The position numbers were made by a program, and so were the translations under genes. This document shows, one piece after another, positions 1 through 10,366 of a stretch of DNA of 64,000 nucleotides (within the stretch, counting starts at the first letter, position 1; each line of letters begins with the position of its first letter). The notes under the pieces were generated by a model that saw nothing but the letters and a program-made list of their open reading frames with translations, had not been told where the DNA came from and searched no databases. Source of the DNA: Ramazzottius varieornatus (lineage: Eukaryota > Tardigrada > Eutardigrada > Parachela > Ramazzottiidae); contig BDGG01000003.1 in assembly GCA_001949185.1 (NCBI GenBank), forward strand, positions 2,139,580-2,203,579, in the 5' to 3' direction.

Positions 1-372
1 ACGATACCGCTCAAAGGCACAAGCCACATACAGCCACTGGACGTTCTCAGATTCGATCGGAGGGTCGCTCAGTTGAGAATGTTGCTCGTAGTCCGACTGC
101 AGTAGTTACTGCAGTAGTTACTGGATCCATGGTGCTATCGGAAGGAGAAGAAGAGGAGAAAGGGATTCTCAATAGCAGAAGTGATTAGCTTGCATGCTAA
201 AGCACGATGTAGCTCTGTCAATCAGCAACGAATCAACCACATGGAAATCAAACCGCTTGATTGACTAACTATGTACCGCCCAGATTTTGACGTCACTTCC
301 GGTTCCTGTATAGGCTTCCAGGATTTCATTCGGCAGTCTACGCCAGTTTCAGATGATGGAGCAGACTCTTCT

Positions 373-735
373 CTACCATTCTATCATACCAGAATATTCC
401 GGGAAGGCGGAGGACAGGCATAATCCCCTCGTCAGTAAGTCGTCTGAACCCGCTTCTTCCGTTCCTCGCCGAATTTCAGCAGAAAAGAATGGTTCGCACC
501 GCGAGCCGTAGGCCGGGGGCGAGACAGTTTCCAGCCTTCCCAGTTCCCATCCGATTTCATCGGCAGGAAGCCGGATAGAATCTGATTCTGATGACTTCTT
601 CTGGATCTCTTTGTCATTCAGCACGTGCACAATGGCGAAACGGACGGAGGAGCAGTTAGGGAAGAGCAGTTCGATTGCCTGAAATGTCGTCATCTGCGCA
701 GACGATGCGTTGACAGCGGTGATTTGTTGGTTCAC
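373..735 (-). CDS. Possible hypothetical gene fragment
   Basis: This is a 120-codon open frame on the minus strand. An in-frame internal ATG at about 692 directly follows a splice-acceptor-like stretch (TCTGCGCAG), so it could be a terminal exon. A second frame on the same strand (432-617) is also open, so the true frame is unclear. I recognise no domain. The stretch 760-1050 also has open frames on both strands without any recognisable content. This may be a real lineage-specific gene or chance. Confidence 0.18.
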   Translation of the reverse strand: MNQQITAVNASSAQMTTFQAIELLFPNCSSVRFAIVHVLNDKEIQKKSSESDSIRLPADEIGWELGRLETVSPPAYGSRCEPFFSAEIRRGTEEAGSDDLLTRGLCLSSAFPEYSGMIEW

Positions 736-1137
736 AAACGTCGCCGGTGAGAGTGTTCGTTACTGGATTTCGGTCTGGAGATACGAGGCGCTCAGAAGAT
801 TGAGTTCGGCTTGGAAGGCCTCCATTTCGAAAGGGAGGACGATAGGTCGAAACATGCAGATGAATATGCCGCAAATGAATATTCCTGGGAAGAGGCTGAG
901 GTGGCGTACGGTCCGGCTGTGGAAGTCGACCCTCCAAAGTCGAAGACTAGCCTGTCTGTAGAAACCGTCATGAAAATGTGGGCCTGGAGTTTCTTCTTCG
1001 CCTGGTTCTTCCAACCATCCCGTAAATGATTAGCGTTAGTTTGTCTGTCCATAAGGAATATTTTAAATTGGTTTCGCGAGAAAGCAGGTTCAAATCGCTA
1101 CCTGCGTACTTTCTCACCATGATCTGGCACGGTTCCA

Positions 1138-1240
1138 GTGTATGTAGGTGCGTGAGTCATAGCTTAAAGGGGTTTCTGCGCCGTCGACTTGCACCTGCAT
1201 ACTTCTGCGTTCGGGTAAGTACACAGCTGGGTGTATGCAG
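1138..1240. repeat. Short palindromic repeats, CACCTGCATAC family
   Basis: TATGTAGGTGCG near 1141 is inverted relative to GCACCTGCATAC near 1191, and a second partial inverted copy (GTATGCAG) occurs near 1233. The same CACCTGCATAC / GTATGCAGGTG pair recurs at 19.47, 26.7, 26.8, 29.2 and 39.1 kb. Here it overlaps the probable splice donor (GGTAAGT near 1213) of the next gene. Confidence 0.55.
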
Positions 1241-1291
1241 ATTCTGTCGTGCGATGGTGACTTTTTCGTGTTTGCAGTTTACGATGCGGCG

Positions 1292-1956
1292 ATGCTTACT
1301 CTTTCGCTGATGGCGATGTTCGTGTTCCGCTGCAGAGGATCAGGCAGCGCCTTCGAGGGTGTTACTCTCATCAACGAGACCACCGAAGATGTGGACATAG
1401 AAGTCCAGCTGCTGGACAGCGGAAGATCTTCGTACATCGAGTTCGGGGAAAAGAGATCTTTCGGTGTTCGGGGTGCCAACAAACAACCACCATCAAAGAA
1501 CGGATCTTGAACTGCTGCTATGGAGTCATCAAAGACGGTCGAATCTTGAAGCATTCAGTGCCGGACAGAGAGCCCATCTTGAACGATGACGGCCGGCCAT
1601 GTGGAACGTCCTATTTCGGTAAAGGTGGAACCCTCTACTTTCAAGCGGACGCCGTGAAGGCTAGTGTGAAACTGTGGCTCACCGAAGCTTCCGGACAGAC
1701 AGTCTGGTACCTCATCCGTATGCCGACCTTCATCAAGCTCAAGAAGATTGTGGTTGGCCCGAACACCATCACATTCAAACGCAAGAGCGACGAGCCGAGA
1801 CCCTGTGTTCGCGAAGAACGTCCTTGGGAACAAGTCAAGGAAGAGGAATTCTACTTCGTCAGTACTCGCGAAGAAGTCGGCGCAGAAATTAACTTCGGAA
1901 TCAATCCTGAAGCCAGCGAAGGGGTTGTCGTGGAAGTTGAATGTAAAAGAGGTTGA
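1292..1956 (+). CDS. Small secreted protein, reading frame interrupted
   Basis: A probable 5' intron ends in TTTGCAG at 1271-1277. The next ATG in frame (1292) gives a hydrophobic N-terminus starting MLTLSLMAMFVF, which looks like a signal peptide, followed by GVTLINETTEDVDIEVQLL. That frame closes at 1510. The adjacent frame is open from before 1441 to the stop at 1956 and carries about 150 residues including CCYGVIKDGRILKH and EEFYFVSTREEVGAEINFG. The two halves together would give about 220 residues. The junction at 1450-1500 is either a frameshift or an intron of only about 35 bases (GTGTTC...TCAAAG). I recognise no family. The pattern suggests a secreted beta-rich protein, but that is inference. 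Confidence 0.5.
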
Positions 1957-2470
1957 CAAGTAGCTCCCTGACTGTTTCATGTGTTCCATGTATTCCGCTT
2001 CCCTTTCACTGACTCAACAATTGGTATTATTATTTAAAGCTCTGGTCAGACTAGCCTAACACTATTTGCCCATTCGAATCCCCGAATTTGCTCTCTGATT
2101 TCCGACCTTCGCTGTCGTGTTCGGTCGGACCGCGCTCCCTGTTTCTGTGTTACTTTTTACTCTAGATGGTTCCTCAGGCTCAGCAAACTTCTATCTGAGT
2201 ATCTGAGAACTGGGAACTCTCAGGGACATTCATGATTGTCTCATGTCTATTACTGCTGCAAGCCATAACCGAACTTTCAGTCTGCTCCATTACAGTCATG
2301 GACAATATCGGTACAAGCACGAGAGGCCTAAAGAATAAAACTCACGTTAGGTAAAAAAGCAACCGGGACGTTAAATAGTAGGTAGAAAACAATGGTCGCG
2401 ACAATCTCAGAGAAAAGCGGGGCATTCCACCGCATAATGAAATTCCTCTGTAATTATCAAACCTCGTGCA
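1957..2470. other. Intergenic, tail-to-tail region
   Basis: This lies between the 3' ends of the secreted-protein gene and UFL1. An AATAAA occurs at about 2335. I see no gene. Confidence 0.5.
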
Positions 2471-5408
2471 CTACGAAGCCATCTCAAGTAATTTATCGAT
2501 AGTTTCTTGCGTTTGGTCCCGAGGAAACTGCCCAGGACCTTGCACCATCTCTCGACAGGTGTCCAAGAACCCAGCTTGCTCCACCGACAGGTTGGGCTTC
2601 AGGATGGCCATCACTTGTGGCACGAGCTTCCCTGGTGCTTCTAGCGGAGTACCTGTCTTCTTGAGGAAGAGAGCTAGACAGCAAAGTCGAAGCGCTGTCG
2701 CAACGTCTTGAGCACTTCGGATACCTTCGAGAAGCTGCTTCCGATGTTCTTCGATCATGGTGGCCTCTTTCTTCTTATCTACGTTCTTGATAGGCATACC
2801 CAGTGCGTCACTCTCTGTGAGGTTGAGGAGGGAGGTCTCGAATGTTTCGATGCTGTCAGCGCTGGATGCGCTATTGCACTTGTCGAAGAGGGACTTCTGA
2901 GGTTCAGGAAGCTTCAGGATCAGTTTGGTCCTCGCCTAAAGAACTCCCAAGTTATTTCGATGTCGCAGACGAACATTCTTCATAGAGAGTTTTTCACCAA
3001 CTTAATTGCGTCCTCGTAGTGAAAGGCGAAATTCAACCCAACGCCCAAAATAACAGCATTAGTAGCAAAGCGCTCGCTTACTTCCGGTGTGAAGTCTGTC
3101 TTTTCCGGAATGGCCATGCCCAAGTCGTCCATAACAAGCAGCAACAGCGGGTTCATGATTTCCGAGCCGATGTTTCGAAGAAGCAACTTCGACAGTTGCT
3201 TCTTGTCCGCAGCTAAAACAAAAAAATTATTTTGATATCTCGAATAATCCAAAGATTGTTTTTAGAGCGAAAGCTAAACTACCAGAGGAGAAGTGCTCGA
3301 TGCCTTTACTGAACAGTCTCATCAACCACACCGTGGTGTTGATCTGGTCTTGTATAGACTTATGAGACTGTTTCCTGTCATTGACGGAAGACGCCGCAAT
3401 GGCTCTTGCTTTCGTATCCAGCGAGTGACGATACTGCGCCACGAGCGTACTCTGAATGGACTCCGCTATCGAGTTCAGCAGTTCATAGGGAGCCTCCTTG
3501 TAAATCTTCTGAAGTTCCAAGACGATCTGGGCAGTCTTTAGAAAGTTCGGTGGTTGAACAGAGCCTTCATCTTGCTCACTATCCTTCCGACTTTTCCCCT
3601 GGGTCTCTTTTTTACCGGGTTGCTTCTTGCCTTTCCGGTCTTTCTTCGACGAGACCATCGAATCTGTATCGTCATCTGCTGGATGAAGAAGAGCTTTTCA
3701 TGTTTACTGGAAATTCAAAAAGGTGCTGAATGCAATACAGGACGTCGACAAATGACTTAAACGTGATCGTCTTCCCAACTGGCGCACACATCCAGGCAAT
3801 AACAATTAAAGTGCGCCACTTGACATAACGATCATTTTCAGTTCATTTTTCGTCCCACTTATGTTCGAGAAAGTTACGAAAAAAGTTTGCACCACCTCAT
3901 TTTGTCATAGCGAAAGTTCAACAACTGTTGGACATTCGGCCTACCGGCTTTCTTCGCGGCAGAAGTTGAAGCCATCAAAATGGACGAATGTTTCACAGCT
4001 TCCTCCTCCGTCACTTTCTCAATTAGACTCTCGAACTGTTTTGCACTGTCTTCCAGCATTTTATCCGCCAGAACGAACGTATCGTTGACTAGCCTAACCC
4101 CCTTCAGTTTCTTACTACTGATCAAGTTCGTGACGACCTCCGCCACATCTGCTTCATCCACGCCAGCCGGCAAGAGCCCTGACACTTCCGTCCAGGTTCC
4201 ACTACTGGCCACATCCTCGATGCCATTCTCGACCTGGTCCAACACGCTCTCCGGAACGATGCATGTGGTGAGGAAAAGGAAGTCGGCGGTGGAATAGCGG
4301 TTCTTGAGGAAGGCTTTCGGCTCGGAGATGTCGAGTTTCTTGACTGCATCGTATGGAATGTATCTGTTTGATTTGAGGAAAGCGTCGACCCACGCGTTTT
4401 GTGCTGTGATATAGACGTGTGGAATGAAGATCGACTTATCTTTACTGCCTTTCCCCGAAAGAGTACCGCTGACTTCCCCCAGCGTTATCAGCTCTTCCAC
4501 GACCACTAAAGATAAGAGGAAATTGGGAAAAAACGATGGAATTGTATGGGAATGAATTAACTACCAGCTGTGATTCTCTCGTTAAGAGAATGTTCCTTGA
4601 TGAGGTTCTGGATCGGAACGGGACGGCAAGACGCATTGAGAGCTCCGCGAAGGACAGCTCGGTGACGAGCGACGAGCCAGTCCGTCAGCAGGATCCTCGG
4701 GTTGGAAGTGTCGCGTTGACCATGGATGCGCATGCCGAGATTCTCGTTGACGATACGAAGGAGGAAGTCTCCTGGAAGATCGAATACCAGCGTCAGGTCG
4801 GCCAAGTTGACAATGCCTTTTTCTTGGAGTTTCTCGTTGACTTGATCGGCCATAGAGGCGATGTAGTCCCTAATATATTTAGAAGGTTGATACAAGGCTC
4901 AGAATGAAGGTCAGAACTAAAAAGGAGGAAGGATCTACGTACGAGCTGATCAGTTGACCCAGAACGAATTGCAATGACGAGTCACTCTTGGTTAGTTCCT
5001 TCGCTGCGTTTTCGATATGGGAAAGATCAACGTTCAACGCCTGGGCTATGTCGACAACGTTAACGCGTCCTCCACTGATGTAAATTTCATCGCGAATTTC
5101 ACGAAGAAGGTGTTGAGGAGTGATGTACTCTTTCCCATCGGTCGTGTAAATGACATCCAGCAGCTTCAACTTCATCAAACTTGTGACGATCTCGATACAG
5201 TTTCTCTCCGACAACCTATGAAAAAAAGCAGTGTCGTGAAGTAGAGCGACGAGTAGGATATCGTACGGTGACCGAGAATATAACGTACTCTCGCAGAGCA
5301 TGATGGATGTCCTAATGTCCTCTCTTACCTTTGCGCACTGGTGCCTTGTTGGACGCGTTGAAAGTCCGTGGCCAGACGACGCACTTCTTCCCACGTACTT
5401 ACAGCCAT
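2471..5408 (-). CDS. UFL1: E3 UFM1-protein ligase 1 (UFL1), at least six exons
   Basis: UFL1 transfers the ubiquitin-like modifier UFM1 to targets at the ER membrane, notably ribosomal protein RPL26, in ribosome quality control and ER-phagy. The ATG at 5408 opens MAVSTWEEVRRLATDFQRVQ, close to animal UFL1 N-termini. A donor GTAAGAGA at 5328 leads to the next exon, LSERNCIEIVTSLMKLKLL, with GGRVNVVDIAQALNVDLSHI (4.93-5.22 kb). Further exons carry LTLVFDLPGDFLLRIVNENL (4.56-4.89 kb), AFLKNRYSTADFLFLTTCIV (3.87-4.51 kb), a Lys-rich linker followed by QIVLELQKIYKEAPYELLN (3.25-3.66 kb), then 2.98-3.21 kb and 2.78-2.93 kb. The final exon contains PGKLVPQVMAILKPNLSVEQ and stops at 2471. The order matches the full-length family from N- to C-terminus. 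The intron near 3.7-3.86 kb carries a MITE. No missing domain was seen. Confidence 0.92.
3741..3858. mobile_element. MITE family A copy (in UFL1 intron)
   Basis: It begins with GACGTCGACAAATGA, has the inner inverted core ACTGGCGCAC / GTGCGCCACTT, and ends TTCATTTTTCGTCCC. It belongs to the same family as the copies listed below. Confidence 0.75.
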
Positions 5409-5700
5409 GGTGACAGTCTGGGATGGTCGGTGGACAGCTTGATTTCTTAGATCAGCGTTCCTTTCCGGAGCGAGACGAGTTCAGATCGCGGGGATGGATC
5501 ATGGACAGCGTGGACGTCGTGGTTGAGAACCTGATGAAAAACGGACACTGATGTGCTGCTGAAACCCGCGTTGCTGGAAGGAAGAACGCCGCAAAGTATG
5601 CTTTACATCATGCGTCAAGGCGCAACGCGGGGCAGATTTTAGTCATGACGTACGAATTCTGCGACATACATGACTGTTAATTTAAGCGAAAAGCCAGATC

Positions 5701-5764
5701 AGTCAATCAATCGAAGCTACAGATTGAACATGAAGGAAGAAAAGCGATCCTTCGGTTGATTGAC
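5701..5764. repeat. Inverted repeat, 16-bp arms
   Basis: AGTCAATCAATCGAAG at 5701-5716 pairs with CTTCGGTTGATTGACT at 5749-5764 (one mismatch), with about 32 bases between the arms. Confidence 0.7.
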
Positions 5765-6210
5765 TGTACCACTTAGCTCGAGATTTAAAAAAGCATCGTT
5801 ACCGGCATTCGATGTCAAGGTTTCCTGTATACGAGTCCCAGCTCCGGTAATTTTATGTTCGCCATTTTCAGTTTGCGCGTTTTGACTTACCATGCTCCCA
5901 CAGACGCACGGTTCAGCAGCACTACAGTGGTTTAAAATGGAAATATTTCCGAATAAAAAGCCTGATCGTTCAAATCAAGCTCATAACCACACGTATCAAT
6001 CAAGTGATCACATAAACACGAGGGGGGAATGCCGGCCCGTTGCGTGCTAGATCCGCCTGGACCGAGTCTGACGCCCTAGGCCAAGGTTGTTGTTCTCCTG
6101 CAATTATCAGCTGATGGAGGCGATGCGAAGATTTAGGAGGGGCTAGCTATGCTCTACCGCTTCGCCCCGCATAGCCAAATCGGAATGTTGCGAGCAGTGC
6201 ACTGACCATG

Positions 6211-6421
6211 GGTGGCGGTGCAATAGAATCTTCAGACCAGCCCCTGGCCATAAGCAGTGACAGCTGGGCAAATGACCCCCTGTACCAACCGTTGACTTGA
6301 CTACTATTTGCAAACCACAAGACTGCAGCATGCTCTACGGCGATCAGGAGTTGAGTGGCCACCTGACGCTGTCTCTTCTTGCAGCCAGGTGCTGGTCTGA
6401 AGATTCTAATGCGCAGTCACC
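6211..6421. repeat. Inverted repeat, about 38-bp imperfect arms
   Basis: The left arm (6211-6248) contains AGAATCTTCAGACCAGC and CCTGGC. The right arm (6384-6421) contains GCCAGGTGCTGGTCTGAAG and ATTCT, its reverse complement with a few mismatches. About 135 bases separate the arms. It could be a small non-autonomous DNA element upstream of NOP58. Confidence 0.6.
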
Positions 6422-6693
6422 TATGGCACTGACGACCGGCTGAACATCGTGCTGCACAAAGTTGATTTGCTTGATTGCTGCCAGAACATCTGATTGATTA
6501 ATTGATGGGCACTACTATCAGTTTGTTGCAGCAAGATGTGCAGCAGCTCGTCGGTGGTTGCGAGTTGCGACATCAACTTGTATCTTATAACTATTTTTTC
6601 TCGACTCTTGTTTTACAGTCCCGTTCGGACATCTTGCTATCCTCCTTTTAACCTGTGCGATTCTTCTTATTCGACATCACAAGAAGCTTCAAG

Positions 6694-9600
6694 ATGTTGG
6701 TGCTTTACGAGACTTCGACCGGATACGCCGTCTTCAAGGTAAGTGCTGAACAGAAATTTGTGGTCCCGGTTTACGAGGGCCGGTTGGTCGGATTTTAATA
6801 CCGGCTGAAAATTAGTGCTTGGCTGTACTCTGAGGAGCAAACTATCCTACTGCATCATAACATGCTTCATGTTTTAGCTCTTGAATGAGAAGAAACTGCA
6901 ACAGATTGACAATCTGTACGATGAATTCCAGTCTTTCGACAAGGCTAGCAGCATGTACGTTTGTTTCTGGAACTAAATCCGCTTCTAGATCGCTCTTTCG
7001 CTCTTGAAAAGTTATCTGATCCTCGGCTGTCTTTCCAGCGTTCAACTGCAGAAATTTTACAAGTTTGGGACGACGGAAGATGCGATGAGCGGTAGGTTTC
7101 CGTGTTGAGAGCAGAAGGCGCAGTATTGAACCGTATTGATTGTTGATTGACCTATGTATTTTCTTGTAGCTGCGACTGCCGCGGTCGAAGGCAAAATTGG
7201 AAAGAAACTGAAGAAAGTTCTGAAGAAAATCGTGGCGGAAGACGCGCACGAGCAGTTAGCAGTTGCAGATTCTCTCCTTGGTAAAGCTATCAAGGTACGC
7301 TGTCGGTCCAAACTCGATTACCGAGCCGCGGGAAAGATTGTTCATACTGTTGGGCGTTTGAAAGACCGTACGAACCACGTTAAAAAGTTCTCTCATCTTT
7401 CAGGACAAATTCAACATCACTTGTGTTGCTAATCCCTCCATCAGCGAGCTGATGCGATGCATCAGAACGCAGACTAACAACCTCATAACAGAAGTCTCAG
7501 AACGAGAAAGCACGGCCATGTCGCTTGGTCTGGCTCACGGGTAAGAAACGAAACTACAGTAACTCTCGATTATGAAGGGTTGTAACTTGCTCATGATGGA
7601 TAAACATAAGTGGAGACTGAATACTCTTGCTGAATAACTTCGTCACTACCTCTGAAGCAATCAGCCATGTTGAAAGAGCCGAGTTGCGAGGTGCAGTTCC
7701 CATGCTGACAGCGCTCTTCGGTCTTTGTAGGTTATCTCGGTACAAGTTGAAGTTCAGCGGAGACAAGATCGACACCATGATCATCCAGGCAGTTTGTAAG
7801 TGCAGTCTCCGTAACCCCAGAAAAATATTTTTGTCGCACAACACGTGGAAGCTTCCTGTTGGGTTTCCGGTCGAACGTTCTCTGTCGCTTTAGCTCTACT
7901 TGACGATCTCGATAAGGAGCTGAATAACTACATCATGAGGTGTAGAGAATGGTACGGATGGCATTTCCCCGAATTAGGTTCCGTCGTCCAGGATCACGCT
8001 GCCTACATCAAGACTGTCAAGAAGATTGGTAAGAAATTCGCACTCTCTTTTTGCCATCACGCATAAAACTGGACTGATATTTCTCTGCAGGTATGAGGAC
8101 GGCATCCATAACGATGGACCTGTCAGATATTCTCCCTGCCGATTTGGAGCAGAAAGTCAAAGATGTAGCGCAGATTTCGATGGGTACAGAAATCAGTGAC
8201 GAAGATATCGTCCACATCAGCAGTCTCTGCGACCAGGTAATTTCGGATGGGCTCTTGAGTATTGAAGGCTGAACTTATGCGAAGTCGTGACAGTAAAGGA
8301 TGAACAAAATTATTATCATTGCAACAAACCGATTCAGTATTTGAGGAACGTAGGGTACTGAAGCTGCTGGTCGTACCACGAATAGGACACTGTGGTAATT
8401 CCCTGACTTTTGAACGAATGCAATCTTTCTTTCTGTTTTCAGATTATCGATATGCAGGACTATCGTTCCCAGCTGTACGAGTACCTCAGAAACCGGATGG
8501 CTGCCATTGCACCCAATTTGACGGTTCTCTTGGGCGAACTGGTCGGAGCTCGCCTGATTAGCCATGCCGGTATGCTTTTCTTAGGGTCGCGTCGTTGGAT
8601 AAGAATATTATTTGGGGGCGAAGGATGAACAGAAAGTTTTTATCATTGCAACAAACTGAGTGAAGATTGAAGATTGTAGGGTTCTGAAGTTTTGAGAGCT
8701 GGGTGGTATTTGTAGAAATTTGTTTGGTATGGGTTACTGATTGAAAATGCTTGCAGGTTCTCTGATGAGTCTGGCCAAGCATCCTGCTTCCACCATTCAG
8801 ATTCTCGGTGCCGAGAAAGCCCTCTTCCGCGCCTTGAAGAAGAAGCACGACACACCAAAGTATGGTCTGATCTACCACGCTCAGCTGATCAGCCAGAGCA
8901 GCCCAAAGATCAAGGGAAAGGTAAGGCGTGTGAGGAAGTATTGAACACTCTAGCGTTCGTCTCTTTACTTTCAGGTCTTGATGGGAAGTTAAGAGTGCGG
9001 TATGCGATTCTAACGATTCGGTTTGCTTTTAGATGTCTCGAATGGTCGCTGCGAAAGCTTCGCTGTCAATCAGAGTGGACGCTCTGGCGGAGACGGAAGA
9101 TGCCGACCTGGGAACCCTTCAACGCGGCTACTTGGAGAACAAGGCTAAAGAATTGGAGTCTGGCGAAGCTGGAAAGATGGGCAAGTTTGGAAGCGCTCGA
9201 AAGTTCGACAAATATGAAAATAAGAGGTGAGTTTTCGCTTATTTCGCATTTATGCACTAGTACAGTCATGCATCGTATTGTTTCCTTCTCGTTACAGTCA
9301 AGTATGGCAGTACCAGTCCGGTAACGACAGCACGATGACACCCGGCAAAGGACAGAAGGACTTCTTCGACCAGTCACCGGCACCTGGCAAGCTGAAGAAG
9401 ATTTTTGGCGAAGACGATGTCAAGCAGGAAGAAGTTGTGCCAAATGGAGGAGCCAATGGGGCTGGTGAGACTTCCGGTATGACTTTTTGTTTTTTTCTGC
9501 GTCTGGGGCCATGCGTGAGAAAGATTTCAACTGATGGTTGTACTGTGGTTACAGAAGAGCCTTTGTCTGGTAAGAAGGATAAGAAGAGGAAGCACGCTCA

Positions 9601-9787
9601 GGCAGAGGAAGCCGAAGCGCAGCCTGCTGAAGATACAGGTGAGGGTTGAATCGAGCTTGGTACCGAAGTACCATGATGGGCTGGTGAAAATGAATGAGCT
9701 TTAGCTGTTGCAGAGAACGCTGGAGATGTGGAGTCGTCGGGCAAGAAGAAAAAAAAGAAGAAAGTCAAGACGGAGGCCGAAGAATAA
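6694..9787 (+). CDS. NOP58: Nucleolar protein 58 (box C/D snoRNP core), many exons
   Basis: NOP58 is a core protein of box C/D snoRNPs, which direct 2'-O-methylation of rRNA in the nucleolus. The ATG at 6694 gives [15 protein letters not shown], the typical NOP5 N-terminal domain, followed by [21 protein letters not shown] coiled-coil region follows ([12 protein letters not shown], 7.9 kb). The Nop domain signature is clear at 8.46-8.92 kb: [20 protein letters not shown] and [20 protein letters not shown], then [20 protein letters not shown]. The C-terminus is a Lys-rich tail ([14 protein letters not shown]) ending at TAA 9785-9787. Introns are short with clear GT-AG ends. Two of them carry snoRNA-like sequences, a common arrangement for genes of this class. 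The domain order looks complete. Confidence 0.94.
8291..8366 (+). ncRNA. Candidate intronic box C/D snoRNA, copy 1
   Basis: It lies in the NOP58 intron between SSLCDQ and IIDMQD. Box C-like AGGATGA is at 8297-8303 (consensus RTGATGA, one mismatch), D'-like CCGA at 8329-8332 and box D CTGA at 8358-8361. The stretch before D' (TATCATTGCAACAAAC) and the stretch before D (GTAGGGTACTGA) are both conserved in a second copy one intron downstream. A terminal stem is weak (CAG...CTG). The target is unknown. Confidence 0.45.
8617..8692 (+). ncRNA. Candidate intronic box C/D snoRNA, copy 2
   Basis: It lies in the next NOP58 intron. Box C-like AGGATGA is at 8622-8628, D' CTGA at 8656-8659 and box D CTGA at 8684-8687. 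C-to-D spacing is 62 bases against 61 in copy 1. The possible guides TATCATTGCAACAAAC and TTGTAGGGTTCTGA match copy 1, while the sequence between them has diverged. Confidence 0.5.
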
Positions 9788-10366
9788 GTTGGTTTTACTT
9801 GAAGTTCTTCGCATTTTGTTAAATTTTACGACGGTTGTATCAGGACCTATTGATGAATAGGCACTGGTTGCATTGTTCGATAATTTGTATGGTAAACTTC
9901 TGTGTGAGAAGGTGGTCATTATTTTGTTACTACTTTTCGCGAGACGGACGGACGGACTTCAGCTGATCAAAATTTCGAAGGTTAACCCTATTCACCGTTT
10001 AGTATTCATTTTCCATCTGCACCAGAATGTGCACTCCGAACAAAAAGTAAAAACTGGAATCGTACAGGATCAAAAGGTAAAACGAAAGAAAAAATCAGTA
10101 TCGGTCTGCGGAATGCTTAAACAATTTCGGAACTCTAAACTAGAGCGGTTCACGGACCGCATCAAAGAAGTGAACCTTGAAAAGCTTTAAAATGGAGTAT
10201 AAAACTGGAAGAAGGGGTAGAGAATAAAAGTGGAAGTACTGCGCCCGTAACTTTCAGAACCCAATAACAAACGGACTACCGAAGTGGCGAAGTCTTTACT
10301 GCAACTGACTTACGAACTGACTTCCGGGAGGACCACAGTGCGTCAGTGGCGGTGCCAGACCTTCGT
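9788..10366. other. 3' flank of NOP58 and convergent OTU gene
   Basis: No convincing gene. AATAAA occurs at about 10223. The rest is unremarkable. Confidence 0.4.

Larger units (their letters stand above)
5409..6693. other. Intergenic region between divergent UFL1 and NOP58
   Basis: This holds the promoters of both genes. No coding region is convincing. It contains two inverted-repeat structures, listed separately. Confidence 0.5.

Noticed and set aside
1080-1110. tRNA-like T-loop (AGGTTCAAATCG)
   Set aside because: No acceptor, D or anticodon stems can be formed with the upstream sequence. A similar look-alike at 21230 fails in the same way.
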